Shown: positions 1 to 9,389 of the stretch, one piece after another
Layout of the letters: every line of letters begins with the position of its first letter
How positions within the stretch are numbered: the first letter of the stretch is position 1
NCBI GenBank assembly: GCA_046732895.1
Contig: JBKPNZ010000009.1
Coordinates: 54,607 to 118,606, forward strand
Direction: 5' to 3'
From: JBKPNZ01 sp046732895
Lineage (GTDB): Bacteria; Actinomycetota; Thermoleophilia; Solirubrobacterales; 70-9
DNA length: 64,000 nucleotides
The notes under the pieces: model-generated
Databases searched by the model: none
Told to the model about the DNA's origin: nothing
Seen by the model: only the letters and a program-made list of their open reading frames with translations
Made by a program: the position numbers and the translations under genes

Positions 1-512
1 CCCTGGTTGATATCGCCCCCCACGTGACCCGTGACGAGCTCGAGGCGGCGATCAACGAAGCCGACAAGCTGGAGCTCTGCGATCCGGAATCGCTGCGCGA
101 GCGCCTCGAGAACTTCCGCCACCACGCCGGTGTCGGGAAGCTCCGCGAAACACTCGACCGCCGCACCTTCGCACTGACCGATTCGCAGCTCGAGCGACGT
201 TTCCTGAGGCTCGTGGAGGAAGCCGGGCTGCCGCGGCCGCTTACCAAGCAAGTCGTGAACGGGGCCCGCGTCGACTTCTACTGGCCCGATCTCGGCCTTG
301 TGGTTGAAACGGATGGACTGCGCTACCACCGGACCGCGAGCTCGCAGTCCCGGGACCTGTCGAGGGATCACGCGCACCTGTCGGCCGGCCTGACCGCAAT
401 GCGCTTCTCCCACGAGCAAGTCCGCTTCGATGCGGCGTCAGTGCGGGCGATCCTTCGGCGCGTCGCGGCTGCCCGCCGCGAGCGGCGGGCGCCCCCGACC
501 CGCCTCGACTAG
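1..512 (+). CDS. DUF559 domain protein, 3' part (truncated by window start)
   Basis: The reading frame is open to the first base (from position 3), so the gene begins upstream; the GTG at 24 is probably internal. The visible part ends an AbiEi-like/DUF559 protein. The C-terminal half has the DUF559 fold related to very-short-patch-repair endonucleases: VDFYWPDLGLVVETDGLRYH carries the acidic/His residues of that nuclease-like core, and MRFSHEQV follows. Such proteins are common single genes in actinobacteria and are often annotated as type IV toxin-antitoxin AbiEi-family proteins. No partner toxin is visible. Function is uncertain; family assignment is fairly sure. Confidence 0.75.
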   Translation, partial: LVDIAPHVTRDELEAAINEADKLELCDPESLRERLENFRHHAGVGKLRETLDRRTFALTDSQLERRFLRLVEEAGLPRPLTKQVVNGARVDFYWPDLGLVVETDGLRYHRTASSQSRDLSRDHAHLSAGLTAMRFSHEQVRFDAASVRAILRRVAAARRERRAPPTRLD

Positions 513-522
513 CCTGCCGCCG

Positions 523-1533
523 ATGAGAGCCATGGTGATGGCAGCCGGGCTTGGCACCCGCCTGCGACCGCTCACGTACGAGGTGCCGAAGCCGATGGTG
601 CCGGTGGCCAACCGCCCGGTGCTGGAGCACATCCTGCGGCTCGTGCGCTCGCATGGGTTCGGCGAGGTGATCGCGAACCTGCACTGGTTCCCCGAGACGA
701 TCCGCGACCACTTCGGGGACGGGTCCGGGCTCGGGCTTGATCTGGCGTACTCCGAAGAGCCAGAGCTGCTGGGGACGGCTGGAGGCGTCAGGAACGTGCG
801 CGAGTTCCTCGCCGGGGGCGAGGACGACTCCTTTCTGGTCATGGCCGGCGACGCTCTCAGCGACATCGACCTGAGTGCGCTGGCCAAGGCCCACGCGGCG
901 CACGACGGTGTCGCGACGCTGGCGGTGCGGAGGGTCTCGAACGTCAGCGAATTCGGCGTGGTGATCGCCGGCGAGGACGGGCGCGTGCAGGGCTTTCAGG
1001 AGAAGCCGGATGCGGCGGAGGCCTTGTCCGATCTGGCGAACTGCATGATCTACATGCTGCGCGACGACGTCTTCGACTACTTCCCCGAGGCCGACGTCCT
1101 GGACTTCGCCCTCGACGTCTTCCCGGCGCTCCTCGACCACGACGTCCCGTTCCACATCCACACGATCGGGGAATACTGGAACGACGTCGGCTCGGTCCGC
1201 GAGTACCTGAGCGGCAACCTCGACGCACTCGAGGGCGTCGTTCGCGTCGACGGGCTGGGGGAGCTGATCGAAGGTCCGGTCGCCGGCGAGGAGCCGGAAC
1301 CGGGCACGTTCGGCAGGGTCCTGCTGGGGGAAGGCTGCGAGATCGGCGTGGGCGCCCGCATCGAGGGACCGCTTGTCGTGGGGCCTGGGGCTCGTATCGG
1401 CGATCGCGCGATCGTCAAGCAATCGGTCGTCCTTCCGGGCGCCGAGGTTCCCGCCGATGCGCTTGTCGTCGGCTCGATCTGTGGCCGGCGGGGTGCGCTC
1501 GCGGCGCCGGACGGTGACGGGGGCGGCCCGTGA
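523..1533 (+). CDS. Sugar-phosphate nucleotidyltransferase (NDP-sugar pyrophosphorylase)
   Basis: The product is 336 aa. The N-terminal Rossmann-type nucleotidyltransferase domain starts with MAAGLGTRLRPLTYEVPKPM (residues 6-25), the NTP- and metal-binding signature. AGDALSDID near residues 108-116 is the second metal/substrate motif. The C-terminal third has the hexapeptide repeats of a left-handed beta-helix (GCEIGVGARIEGP...). It would make an NDP-sugar from NTP and a hexose-1-phosphate; mannose-1-phosphate guanylyltransferase or glucose-1-phosphate thymidylyl/uridylyl activity cannot be told apart here. I chose ATG 523 because homology starts there; an in-frame upstream extension to 430 lies inside the preceding gene. 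The stop overlaps the start of thrB (GTGA), so the two are translationally coupled. Confidence 0.9.
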   Translation: MRAMVMAAGLGTRLRPLTYEVPKPMVPVANRPVLEHILRLVRSHGFGEVIANLHWFPETIRDHFGDGSGLGLDLAYSEEPELLGTAGGVRNVREFLAGGEDDSFLVMAGDALSDIDLSALAKAHAAHDGVATLAVRRVSNVSEFGVVIAGEDGRVQGFQEKPDAAEALSDLANCMIYMLRDDVFDYFPEADVLDFALDVFPALLDHDVPFHIHTIGEYWNDVGSVREYLSGNLDALEGVVRVDGLGELIEGPVAGEEPEPGTFGRVLLGEGCEIGVGARIEGPLVVGPGARIGDRAIVKQSVVLPGAEVPADALVVGSICGRRGALAAPDGDGGGP

Positions 1534-2417
1534 CCCTGCGTCGCAGGCTCGTGCGCGTGCCGGCGAGCTCGGCAAACCTCGGGCCTGGGTTCGACGTGCT
1601 CGCGGCGGCTCTCTCCATGCACCTGGAGCTCGAGGTGAGCGAGGCCGGGGAGTTCGCGGTCGACACCGGCGGCCTCGAGGTCCGGGGCGATCGCACGAAC
1701 TTGTGCGTGCGCGCGTTCGAGGAGCTCCACTCCGCCGACGGGCTGCGCTTTGAGATTCGCAGCGAAATCCCATTGGCCCGCGGCCTTGGCTCGAGCGCCG
1801 CCGCCATCCTCGCCGGGCTTTTGGCCGCCGATCACATGTACGAGCTCGCCCTCGACCGTGACGAGATCTACGCACGTGCCGTCGAGCTGGAGGGTCATCC
1901 CGACAACGTCGCCGCAGCCCTCCACGGCGGCGTCGCGCTCTGCCCACGGCCCGAGACGGGCGGGAACCTGCCGCCGCCGGTGCGTCTCGAGCCCCCGCAG
2001 GGAGTGGAGCCGCTGCTCGTGATCCCGTTCGAGCCGGTCGCGACCGCTGAGGCCCGTTCGGCGCTCCCCGATGACGTGTCGCACTCAGCCGCCGTCGCCA
2101 ACGTCGCCGCGGTGGCCCAGCTGGTGCTGGGAATCGAGCGCTCCGACCTGACGCTGATCGAGCGTGGCCTTGCCGACCGCCTACACCAGCCGCCCCGCGA
2201 GTCCCTCTATCCACGCTCGCTCGAGCTGGTCGATGGCATCGGTGAGTTCGGCGCGATCGGCGCCTCGATCTCCGGCGCCGGCCCCACCGTCCTCGTCTGG
2301 TGCTTCTGGCAGGACACGGGCAAGGTCGCTGAAGCGATGACGAAGGTCACGCGCGGCTGGGCAGACGTCGTGCGCGCGCCGTTCAGTCCCCTGGGCGCGG
2401 ACGTGGCCGAGCTCTAA
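1530..2417 (+). CDS. thrB: Homoserine kinase
   Basis: The 295-residue GHMP kinase phosphorylates homoserine with ATP, the step before threonine synthase. The N-terminus has VRVPASSANLGPGFD (substrate loop) and the ATP-binding PLARGLGSSAAA motif lies near residues 81-92. The C-terminal GHMP motif is GAIGASISGAGPTVL. Length is normal for the family. It starts at a GTG that overlaps the upstream stop by 4 nt. thrA and thrC are not adjacent, so pairing with a nucleotidyltransferase is the local arrangement. The stop abuts the convergent SnoaL-like gene with no gap. Confidence 0.93.
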   Translation: MTLRRRLVRVPASSANLGPGFDVLAAALSMHLELEVSEAGEFAVDTGGLEVRGDRTNLCVRAFEELHSADGLRFEIRSEIPLARGLGSSAAAILAGLLAADHMYELALDRDEIYARAVELEGHPDNVAAALHGGVALCPRPETGGNLPPPVRLEPPQGVEPLLVIPFEPVATAEARSALPDDVSHSAAVANVAAVAQLVLGIERSDLTLIERGLADRLHQPPRESLYPRSLELVDGIGEFGAIGASISGAGPTVLVWCFWQDTGKVAEAMTKVTRGWADVVRAPFSPLGADVAEL

Positions 2418-2852
2418 CTAGTCCAGCAGTCCCAGCTGCCGCAGGATCGAGACCGAGTCCGAGTACACGTCCTTGCGCTTGACGAGCCCGCCCTCGAACG
2501 GAATCACGTCAAGGCCGTCCCAGGTGATGGTCCTGCCGGTGGGTTCGGCGACGAGATCTCCGCGGCGCATCGTGTTCGCGTGGGTCGCCGTCGCGGTCCA
2601 CTCCTGCACGATGAGCCCCTCGCGCGCGTAGGTGCGCCTGCCGTCGAAGCGGATGTCGGGCCACGTCTCGAAGATCGCCCCGATGTGGCCCCGGACCGCC
2701 TCGCCCTCCGCCGACTCGCCCGCCGTGTGGTTGTGGAAGACCATGTCGGGCGCGTGCATCGCCATGATCGCGTCCAGGTCGTGCGCGTTCCACGCGTCGT
2801 TGTAGCGCGCGATCGCCGCCTCGAGAGCCTCGGGTGCGTCGGCCGCGCTCAC
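2418..2852 (-). CDS. SnoaL-like / NTF2-fold polyketide cyclase family protein
   Basis: The 144-residue protein has the NTF2-like cone fold signature of SnoaL-type ester cyclases: YNDAWNAHDLDAIMAMHAPDMVFHNHTAGES, GHIGAIFETWPDIRFD and an aromatic C-terminal half. Members bind small hydrophobic ligands or act as isomerases/cyclases, and substrates cannot be predicted from sequence. It starts at GTG, one base after the stop of the upstream ParA gene, so the two are almost certainly co-transcribed, although no functional link is obvious. Confidence 0.85.
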   Translation of the reverse strand: MSAADAPEALEAAIARYNDAWNAHDLDAIMAMHAPDMVFHNHTAGESAEGEAVRGHIGAIFETWPDIRFDGRRTYAREGLIVQEWTATATHANTMRRGDLVAEPTGRTITWDGLDVIPFEGGLVKRKDVYSDSVSILRQLGLLD

Positions 2853-2853
2853 C

Positions 2854-3660
2854 TCAGCCGACCCCGGCGCCTGCGGGGACGACCTCGGCGCTCAGCTCGT
2901 CCAGGGGCTCAAGCATCTCCGGCATCCCCAGCCGCCTGAGGATCTCGCCCGCGAGCGAGAGATAGTCCGCGCCGCGATCGGGGCGGTAGTCGAGGATCGG
3001 GATCGCGCGCTCGGCGGACTCGGCGTAGGCGATCGACTGACGGATCACCGTTCGGAACAGCTTGTCACCGAAGCGCTCGCTCAGGGCGTCAAGGGTCTGC
3101 CGCGCGTGCTTCGTGCGCATGTTGGCGATGTTGAGGACCACCCCGAGCAGGTCGAGGTCGGGATTCAGCGATTCCCGCGCGAGGTCGACGACCTCCATCG
3201 CCTGCTCCATCCCCTGAAGGGAGAAGTACTGGGCCTCGGTCGAGAGGATTGCGTGATCCGCGGCGACGAGCGCATTCACCGTCAGGAGCCCGAGCGTGGG
3301 TGGGCAGTCGATCAGGATCAGGTCCTTCTGGCGCTTCAGCTCGCGCAGGCCGTTGCGCAACGTCACCTCACGCCCGATCTTGCCGGCGAGCATCAACTCC
3401 GCCTCGGCCAGGCGCATGTTCGCGGGGAGCACCGAGCCGTGCACGGCATCGACGGCCCGGGCCTGGGCCTGGAGGACGTCCGAGAGGGTCGGGTTGGCGT
3501 CCGGCGGCGTGTCGAAATAGTCGGAGAGGTTCCCCTGGGGGTCGGCGTCGATCGCGAGGACGCTGAGCCCCAGGCGCTCGAAGACGTCGGTCAGGGACCG
3601 GACCATCGTCGTCTTCCCGGTGCCGCCCTTCTGTGAGAGGACTGCGATGGTGACGGCCAC
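2854..3660 (-). CDS. ParA/Soj-family ATPase
   Basis: The 268-residue P-loop ATPase of the ParA/MinD superfamily has the deviant Walker A KGGTGKTTMV at residues 11-20 (both signature lysines present), switch I DADPQGNLSDYF and Walker B LILIDCPPT near residue 115. It would dimerise on ATP and bind DNA or a polar scaffold. No ParB, parS or plasmid gene is nearby, so it is an orphan rather than a demonstrated chromosome-partition protein. It starts at GTG, divergent from gltB across a 159-bp gap, and is followed within 2 nt by the SnoaL-like gene. Confidence 0.9.
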   Translation of the reverse strand: MAVTIAVLSQKGGTGKTTMVRSLTDVFERLGLSVLAIDADPQGNLSDYFDTPPDANPTLSDVLQAQARAVDAVHGSVLPANMRLAEAELMLAGKIGREVTLRNGLRELKRQKDLILIDCPPTLGLLTVNALVAADHAILSTEAQYFSLQGMEQAMEVVDLARESLNPDLDLLGVVLNIANMRTKHARQTLDALSERFGDKLFRTVIRQSIAYAESAERAIPILDYRPDRGADYLSLAGEILRRLGMPEMLEPLDELSAEVVPAGAGVG

Positions 3661-3750
3661 GGCGCGACTTTATCGCGCCCGCGCACGAGTACGGGCAGGT
3701 GCAGCATCAGGCGCCAGCAGCGGCACGGTTCTCGAGTCCGATAACGGCCG

Positions 3751-3756
3751 TATACT
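3751..3756 (+). promoter_or_regulatory. Possible -10 box of the gltB promoter
   Basis: TATACT lies 64 bp before the gltB start in the 159-bp divergent gap with parA, in an otherwise GC-rich stretch. No convincing -35 is seen at 17 bp. It is the best sigma-A-type -10 candidate in the gap. Confidence 0.35.
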
Positions 3757-3819
3757 CTCGCGCTCCGTTTCGTCCCCGTCGCGCGCCCGCTCGAAGAAGG
3801 TGCGGACCCGGAGGTGAGA

Positions 3820-6800
3820 ATGCGAAGTCCCTCTCAAGGCCCGTCCGGCGTGCGCGCGGAGCAACCCGCCGGCGCAGCCGATCTCGAGCAGCACCGTTAC
3901 TCGCCCGAGCTTCCGTGGCGACCCCGCGTCTCACCGCCGTCGGTGGAGGATCGCGATGCGTGCGCGATCTACGCCTCCGTTCGCAAGGACGCAACGCCCA
4001 GCCGCGAGCCGGTGACCCTGGCGCTCGCGAACCTCCAGAAGATGCTTCACCGCGCCGGCAACGTGGACGGCGAGGGCGACGGCTGCGGAATCCTCGTCGA
4101 TATTCCCCGCAGGCTCTGGTCGGAGGACGTCCGCGCCGGCGGCCACAGCCCCGCCCTGGTTCTGGACGAGGGATTCGCGGTCGCCCACATCTTCATCGAG
4201 CGGTCGGCAGACCTGGAGCGGGCCCAGCACGACGCCCGCGAGATCCTCGGCCGCGGGGGCTTCCGCATCCTCGCCGAGCGGCTCGGCGCAACCGACTCCC
4301 AGGCGCTTGGCCCCACCGCCCGCGAGGAGGAGCCGCACTTCTGGCAGGTGGGTGGCCTGGTCGCCGATTCCCAGCGCTCGGAGCGCGTCTTCGACCTGAT
4401 GATCGAGCTCGAGTCAGAGCTCGGCTTCCACGTCCCCTCGTTCTCTGCGGCAACCTGTGTCTACAAGGTGATGGGCGCGCCCAAGGTCCTGGGCGAGTAC
4501 TACCCAGACCTCCGCGACGAGCGCTTCGAGACGATCGGCTGCTTCGGTCACAACCGCTACTCGACGAACACGTGGCCCTCGTTCAAGCGGGTGCAGCCGT
4601 TCTCGGTTCTGGGTCACAACGGTGAGATCAACACGATCGCTCAGCTGCGCCAGGAGGCGCGCATGCTCGGCGTCCACATCCACCGCGATGGCTCCGACTC
4701 CCAGGACCTCAACCGCACCATCGACACGCTGATCCGCAAGGAGGGCCTCTCGCTGGCGGAGGCGATGGAGATGGTGGTTCCGCCCGTGGTGAACGAGATT
4801 CGCTCGCTGCCCGAGGAGTTGCATGCCTTCTACATGTACCTGCGCCAGGCGATGGGCCCGTTCGCGCAGGGGCCCGTCGCATTGATCGCCCGTCATCGCG
4901 ATGAGTGCGTGTTCTCCGCCGACGCACTCGGCCTGAGGCCCCTATGGAGGCTCGAGACGGCGGCTGACCACATCTTCAGCTCCGAGCCCGGCGTCGTCAG
5001 CGTCGACGAGATGGTCTCCGAGCCCCTTCCCCTGGGCCCCGGGGAGAAGTTCCTGGTCACGATCGACCGGCAGAAGCGCGCGTCACGCCTGTGGGACCAC
5101 CACGAGATGCAGCGCGAGGTCGCTCGCCGCTGGCTCGAGCGCACCGGGGCGACCGAGGTCGCCGGCTACGACCGCGCTCTGGTCACCGGCGGCCCTCTGC
5201 ACGGCCCCGAGATCCCCGGCTACACGGCGGCCGGCCCCTCGGAGCCGGTGAAGGTCGAGGACCGCATTCTCGCGGGGTTCGGCTGGCAGCGCGACGACGT
5301 GAAGCTCTGCCAGCAGATGGCCTCGAACGGCGCCGAGCCGATCGGCTCCCTGGGCTATGACGGGCCGCTCGCAGCGCTCTCCCCAGAGCGCCAGAACCTC
5401 GCCGACTACTTCAAGGAGACGGTCGCGGTCGTGACGAACCCCGCGATCGACCGCGAGCGCGAGATCGAGCACTTCTCGACCCGGGCGGTGTTCGGCAGGC
5501 GCCCCCCGGTCGGCGATCCGTCGACGGACACAGGCACGGTCGAGACCTCCTTCCCGGTCATCCTGGGTGGGCATCACGATCTCGCGCCGCTCTCAGACGA
5601 GACCTACCGGCGCATCGCCCGCGATCACCGCACCTGGGTGCTCGAGGACCTGTGGGAGGAGTTCAGGGGACGCGCGGCGGCAATCGACACGGCGCTGCTC
5701 GAGTCCGAGACGACGAAGGGCGCGGTCGACCGGATCCGCCAGGAGGCCGTGAGGCGGGTCCGCGACGGCGCCGAGCTGGTCGTGCTCACCGACCGCGTCG
5801 TCTACGACGGCGAGCGGCGCTTCTGCGACCCACATCTGGCGCTGTCGGCCGTCGACCAGGCCCTGAAGCAGTTCCGCGTCGAGCCCGGCGAGGAGAACCT
5901 GCGCCGGCGCTGCTCGATCGTGCTGCGCTCGGCCGCGATCCGCAACGTCCACGACGTGGTTCTTGCGCTCGGCCTGGGCGCGAACGGCGTCTGCCCCTAC
6001 GTGATGCTCGAGGTCATCTGCGTGGACGACTACGAGGAGGACGTCTCCAACATCTGCGCGGCGCTGGCGAAGGGGATCGAGAAGGTGATCTCGACCATCG
6101 GTATCCACGAGGTGCGCGGGTACGCCCGCCAGTTCTCGTCGATCGGGGTGCGCCCGGAGCTCGCCGAGATCCTGCAGACGGAGGCATTCGCCGCCTCCGA
6201 GAAGGCCGGGCTCGGATTCGCGGACCTCGACTCCGACACGGACGAGCGCCACCGGATCCTGCGGGGGGACACTGAGTCGAAGCCGGCGAAGACGTTCCGC
6301 TTCTACCCCAAGGTCTACAAGGCCGCGATCGCTGCGGCCAACGGCACCGCGACCTACGAGGAGTACTCGCAGAAGGTGCGCGACCTCGAGGCTCAGAGCC
6401 CGATCTCGATGCGCCACATCATGGGCCTGCGGAGCGATCGCGATGCCATCGATCCCGAGTCCGTCGACCCGGGCATCGGGCATCACGACTACCCGATCGT
6501 GATCTCCTCGATGAGTTTCGGGTCGCAGTCCGAGCCCGCCTTCCGGGCCTACGCCGAGGCGGCGAAGGCGGCGAACATCCTGTGCATCAACGGCGAGGGC
6601 GGCGAGATCCGCGACATGTACGGCCGCTATCGCAAGTGGCGCGGGCAGCAGGTCGCCTCCGGCCGCTTCGGCGTCTCGGCGGAGATGCTGAACGCCTCCT
6701 ATGTGGCTGAGATCAAGATCGGCCAGGGCGCGAAGCCCGGCGAGGGCGGCCACCTGCCCGGCAAGAAGGTCTCGGAGAAGGTCGCCGCCGCGCGTAACGC

Positions 6801-8535
6801 GTCGCCCGGCACCGACCTGATCTCGCCTTCCAACAACCACGACCTCTACTCAATCGAGGACCTCGCGGAGCTGATCGACGAGCTGAAGACCGTCAACCCG
6901 GACGTTCGTGTCTCGGTGAAGGTGCCGGTGGTGCCGAACATCGGCACGATCGGGCTCGGCATCGCCAAGGCCGGCGCCGACATCATCACCCTGTCCGGCT
7001 TCGAGGGCGGGACCGGCGCCGCGCGCCAGCACGCCCTCCGCCACGTCGGCCTGCCGTCGGACGTCGGCACCCGTCTGGTCCATCAGGCGCTGATGGAGGC
7101 GGGCATCCGCAACCGCGTGGAGATCTGGGCGGATGGCGGCTACCGCCACGCGCACGACATCGTGAAGCTCCTCTGCATGGGGGCGAACCGGATCGGGTTC
7201 GGAACGCTTGCCATGGTCTCGCTCGGCTGCACGATCTGCCGCGGCTGCCAGCTCGACACCTGTCACGTGGGCATCGCAACGCAGATCGAGACGGTCGAAC
7301 AGGCTCAGGAGCACGGGCTGAAGAAGTTCACGCCCCAGGCGGTCGAGTCGGCGGCCGAGAGCTGCGCCCGCTTCTTCAGCTCGATGGGTCAGGAGATCCG
7401 CGAGGTCGTCGCCGGGCTCGGCTACGAGCGGGCCCAGGATCTCGTCGGCCGCTATGACCTCCTGGAGCAGATCGCGCAGGCCGAGGCGATCGACCTGGCC
7501 CCACTCGTCACACCCCTCGAGGAGTACCTCGATTTGGAGCCGGCCGACCTGCCCGCGCCCGTCGCCGAGGAGGAGCTCGTGGCCGCGGAGGGGCGGGCCG
7601 AGGCCGGCCTCGTCCGTGCGCGCCCGATCCGGATGGAGTCGAAGGAGGCCTCGGCGCAGATCGCGGCCCTGGCGGCCGACGTCTGCCGCGGGACAGCGGT
7701 GCGCGAGGAGTTCCCCCGGCCCACCGATGCCCACGATCGCGTCCTCGGGACCGAGCTCGCCGGCGCCCTGTCACGTGCACGCATCTACGACGGTGCGGCC
7801 GAGGGCTCCGAGGACGTACTCGCCGAGCTCGCCTTCAACGGCGGCTCGGTCGCCGGGCAGGGGTTCGGCGCGTTCAACGCGTACGGCCTGCACGTGAGGG
7901 TCGAGGGCGGCGCCCAGGACGGTGTCGGCAAGACGATGCTGGGCGGTACCGTCTCGATCATGAAGGGGCGGAACGGCGCCGGCGAGCGGGTGAACGGCTC
8001 GGTCGGGAAGTCTTTCGCCTACGGCGCCCAGCGCGGCCGCCTGTTCGTTCAGGGGTCGGCCGACTCGCGCTTCTGCATCCGGCTCTCGGGCGCCGACGTG
8101 GTGCTCGGCGGCGAGCCGGCGGCACCGCTCGACGACGCCAGGGGGTGCATCTCCGATCGCGCCAACGCCAAGGGGTTCGCCTTCGAGTACATGACCTCGG
8201 GGCGCGCGGTCGTCCTCGGCGACATCGGGCCTTGGGCGTGCGCGGGAATGACGGGCGGGCGCGTCTACGTCCGCACGAGCGAGGAGTGGAACCTGGATCG
8301 CGCGGCGATCGAGCGGCGCCTCGGCGAGGGCGCGAAGGTCAAGCTCTCGGAGCTCGATGCAGAGGGACAGCTCGACGTCGACGACCTACTCGGCCACTAT
8401 GCCGAGGAACTGCGCGCCACCGGGCAGGAGGAGGAGGCAGAGCGGATGTCCGCGCTCGCGGCCAACGCCCCGCAGAACTTCCTCATGATCATCCCGGAGA
8501 AGGTCCAGGCCGACCCGAACATCTCCACCGAGTAG
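3820..8535 (+). CDS. gltB: Glutamate synthase (GOGAT), large subunit type, with N-terminal glutaminase domain
   Basis: The 1571-residue multidomain enzyme transfers glutamine amide nitrogen to 2-oxoglutarate. Domains in order: a class II glutamine amidotransferase with catalytic Cys near residue 48 (DACAIYAS) and GHNRYSTNTWPSF plus LGHNGEINT; a central domain; the FMN/2-oxoglutarate barrel from about residue 887 (YPIVISSMSFGSQSEPAF); a 3Fe-4S motif near 1136-1150 (CTICRGCQLDTCHVG); and a C-terminal GXGXG beta-helix from about 1320. The amidotransferase Cys must be freed from an unusually long leader of about 47 residues. I chose ATG 3820 because GGAGG sits 5 nt upstream; GTG 3814 lies inside that ribosome-binding site. 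No gltD is present in the window. Confidence 0.93.
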   Translation: MRSPSQGPSGVRAEQPAGAADLEQHRYSPELPWRPRVSPPSVEDRDACAIYASVRKDATPSREPVTLALANLQKMLHRAGNVDGEGDGCGILVDIPRRLWSEDVRAGGHSPALVLDEGFAVAHIFIERSADLERAQHDAREILGRGGFRILAERLGATDSQALGPTAREEEPHFWQVGGLVADSQRSERVFDLMIELESELGFHVPSFSAATCVYKVMGAPKVLGEYYPDLRDERFETIGCFGHNRYSTNTWPSFKRVQPFSVLGHNGEINTIAQLRQEARMLGVHIHRDGSDSQDLNRTIDTLIRKEGLSLAEAMEMVVPPVVNEIRSLPEELHAFYMYLRQAMGPFAQGPVALIARHRDECVFSADALGLRPLWRLETAADHIFSSEPGVVSVDEMVSEPLPLGPGEKFLVTIDRQKRASRLWDHHEMQREVARRWLERTGATEVAGYDRALVTGGPLHGPEIPGYTAAGPSEPVKVEDRILAGFGWQRDDVKLCQQMASNGAEPIGSLGYDGPLAALSPERQNLADYFKETVAVVTNPAIDREREIEHFSTRAVFGRRPPVGDPSTDTGTVETSFPVILGGHHDLAPLSDETYRRIARDHRTWVLEDLWEEFRGRAAAIDTALLESETTKGAVDRIRQEAVRRVRDGAELVVLTDRVVYDGERRFCDPHLALSAVDQALKQFRVEPGEENLRRRCSIVLRSAAIRNVHDVVLALGLGANGVCPYVMLEVICVDDYEEDVSNICAALAKGIEKVISTIGIHEVRGYARQFSSIGVRPELAEILQTEAFAASEKAGLGFADLDSDTDERHRILRGDTESKPAKTFRFYPKVYKAAIAAANGTATYEEYSQKVRDLEAQSPISMRHIMGLRSDRDAIDPESVDPGIGHHDYPIVISSMSFGSQSEPAFRAYAEAAKAANILCINGEGGEIRDMYGRYRKWRGQQVASGRFGVSAEMLNASYVAEIKIGQGAKPGEGGHLPGKKVSEKVAAARNASPGTDLISPSNNHDLYSIEDLAELIDELKTVNPDVRVSVKVPVVPNIGTIGLGIAKAGADIITLSGFEGGTGAARQHALRHVGLPSDVGTRLVHQALMEAGIRNRVEIWADGGYRHAHDIVKLLCMGANRIGFGTLAMVSLGCTICRGCQLDTCHVGIATQIETVEQAQEHGLKKFTPQAVESAAESCARFFSSMGQEIREVVAGLGYERAQDLVGRYDLLEQIAQAEAIDLAPLVTPLEEYLDLEPADLPAPVAEEELVAAEGRAEAGLVRARPIRMESKEASAQIAALAADVCRGTAVREEFPRPTDAHDRVLGTELAGALSRARIYDGAAEGSEDVLAELAFNGGSVAGQGFGAFNAYGLHVRVEGGAQDGVGKTMLGGTVSIMKGRNGAGERVNGSVGKSFAYGAQRGRLFVQGSADSRFCIRLSGADVVLGGEPAAPLDDARGCISDRANAKGFAFEYMTSGRAVVLGDIGPWACAGMTGGRVYVRTSEEWNLDRAAIERRLGEGAKVKLSELDAEGQLDVDDLLGHYAEELRATGQEEEAERMSALAANAPQNFLMIIPEKVQADPNISTE

Positions 8536-8547
8536 CCCCCGACCACG

Positions 8548-8901
8548 TTGTCCGCCCAGAACCTCGCCCGGCCGATCGACGACGAGTCGCTGACGCTCGC
8601 GCTACGGGAGCGCTCGCCCGACCACCTTCGCGAAGGCCTGGTCGCGCTGATCTCGCGACAGGGTGATGAGGAAGTCTCGGATTGGCGCGACCTGCTGATG
8701 GACCTGGCGCCGTACCACGACTGCGCGCGGCGGATCGGGATCGATCGCAAGGTCCTCTTCGAGTGGATCGCTCGGAAGCTGCCGCCCGACGTCGCAGGCA
8801 CCGTTCGCGCGCTCGGGAAGCGCGAGGAGATCGCGCCGGAGGAGTTCGGCTTCACGCTCGTCGACGACGCCGACGGGCCGCGCTACTACTGGACGCGCTG
8901 A
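8548..8901 (+). CDS. Hypothetical protein, 117 aa
   Basis: The small acidic protein begins 12 nt after gltB, in the same direction, from a TTG without a clear Shine-Dalgarno sequence, suggesting coupled translation. It has no signal or membrane segment. It is mostly helical with Trp-rich patches (DWRDLLMDLAPYHDCARRIG, FEWIARKLPPDVAG) and ends in YYWTR. I do not recognise a family. Position suggests co-expression with glutamate synthase, but no role can be assigned. Confidence 0.65.
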   Translation: MSAQNLARPIDDESLTLALRERSPDHLREGLVALISRQGDEEVSDWRDLLMDLAPYHDCARRIGIDRKVLFEWIARKLPPDVAGTVRALGKREEIAPEEFGFTLVDDADGPRYYWTR

Positions 8902-8930
8902 GCGCCGGCCCGCGCGGTTAGGCTGCGCGC

Positions 8931-9383
8931 ATGGGCGACTTCGACGCGAAGCTGCGACCCCTCCTGGAGTCGCTGCTGGAGCCGGGGGAGACGCTCGAAG
9001 GGATCTGCGCCTGCTCGCAGCAGAAGGGCCTCCTCAAGGGCGGCGCCGTGGCCCTCGGCGTCACCGACGCGCGCCTGCTGGTGCAGCCGCTCAACCGCCG
9101 CGGCGACCCGGACGGCGACGTGCAGCCGATCGCGCCGGGCGACATCGTGAAGGCGAGGGCTCAGGGGGCGGGCGGCGGGTGGGCCGACATCGGCTCGGCG
9201 ATCATGGACCGGGCGGCGGTGCAGCTCGAGCTGCGCCTGGTGGATGGCGAGAAGCTGCGGTTGATGATGATGCGCGCCGAGGGCTCACCTGGCATGACGT
9301 GGCTTGCCGGCGGTGAGGGCCAGCGCCAGGGCGTGCAGGCGCTGGGCGAGTGGTTTCGCCGGGCCGATCCGGGTTCCGGCTAG
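8931..9383 (+). CDS. Hypothetical protein with bacterial PH-like features, 150 aa
   Basis: The N-terminus is LRPLLESLLEPGETLEGICACSQQKG, followed by GGAVALGVTDARLLVQPL, then charged strand-rich sequence and DGEKLRLMMMRA. This resembles bacterial PH-domain proteins (a strand 'G.+.lTd.RLl...'), which are intracellular scaffolds of unknown ligand. There is no signal peptide. It starts at ATG 30 nt after the previous gene. Family assignment is tentative. Confidence 0.65.
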   Translation: MGDFDAKLRPLLESLLEPGETLEGICACSQQKGLLKGGAVALGVTDARLLVQPLNRRGDPDGDVQPIAPGDIVKARAQGAGGGWADIGSAIMDRAAVQLELRLVDGEKLRLMMMRAEGSPGMTWLAGGEGQRQGVQALGEWFRRADPGSG

Positions 9384-9389
9384 AGGGGT

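Noticed and set aside
241..2214. 657-codon minus-strand open frame across the nucleotidyltransferase and thrB genes
   Set aside because: It is Arg/Ala/Gly-rich without family motifs and lies entirely opposite two clear genes; typical antisense artefact of high G+C.
2854..3660. Chromosome-partition locus
   Set aside because: The ParA-like ATPase has no ParB, parS or rRNA-methyltransferase/gid neighbours, so a partition role is not supported.
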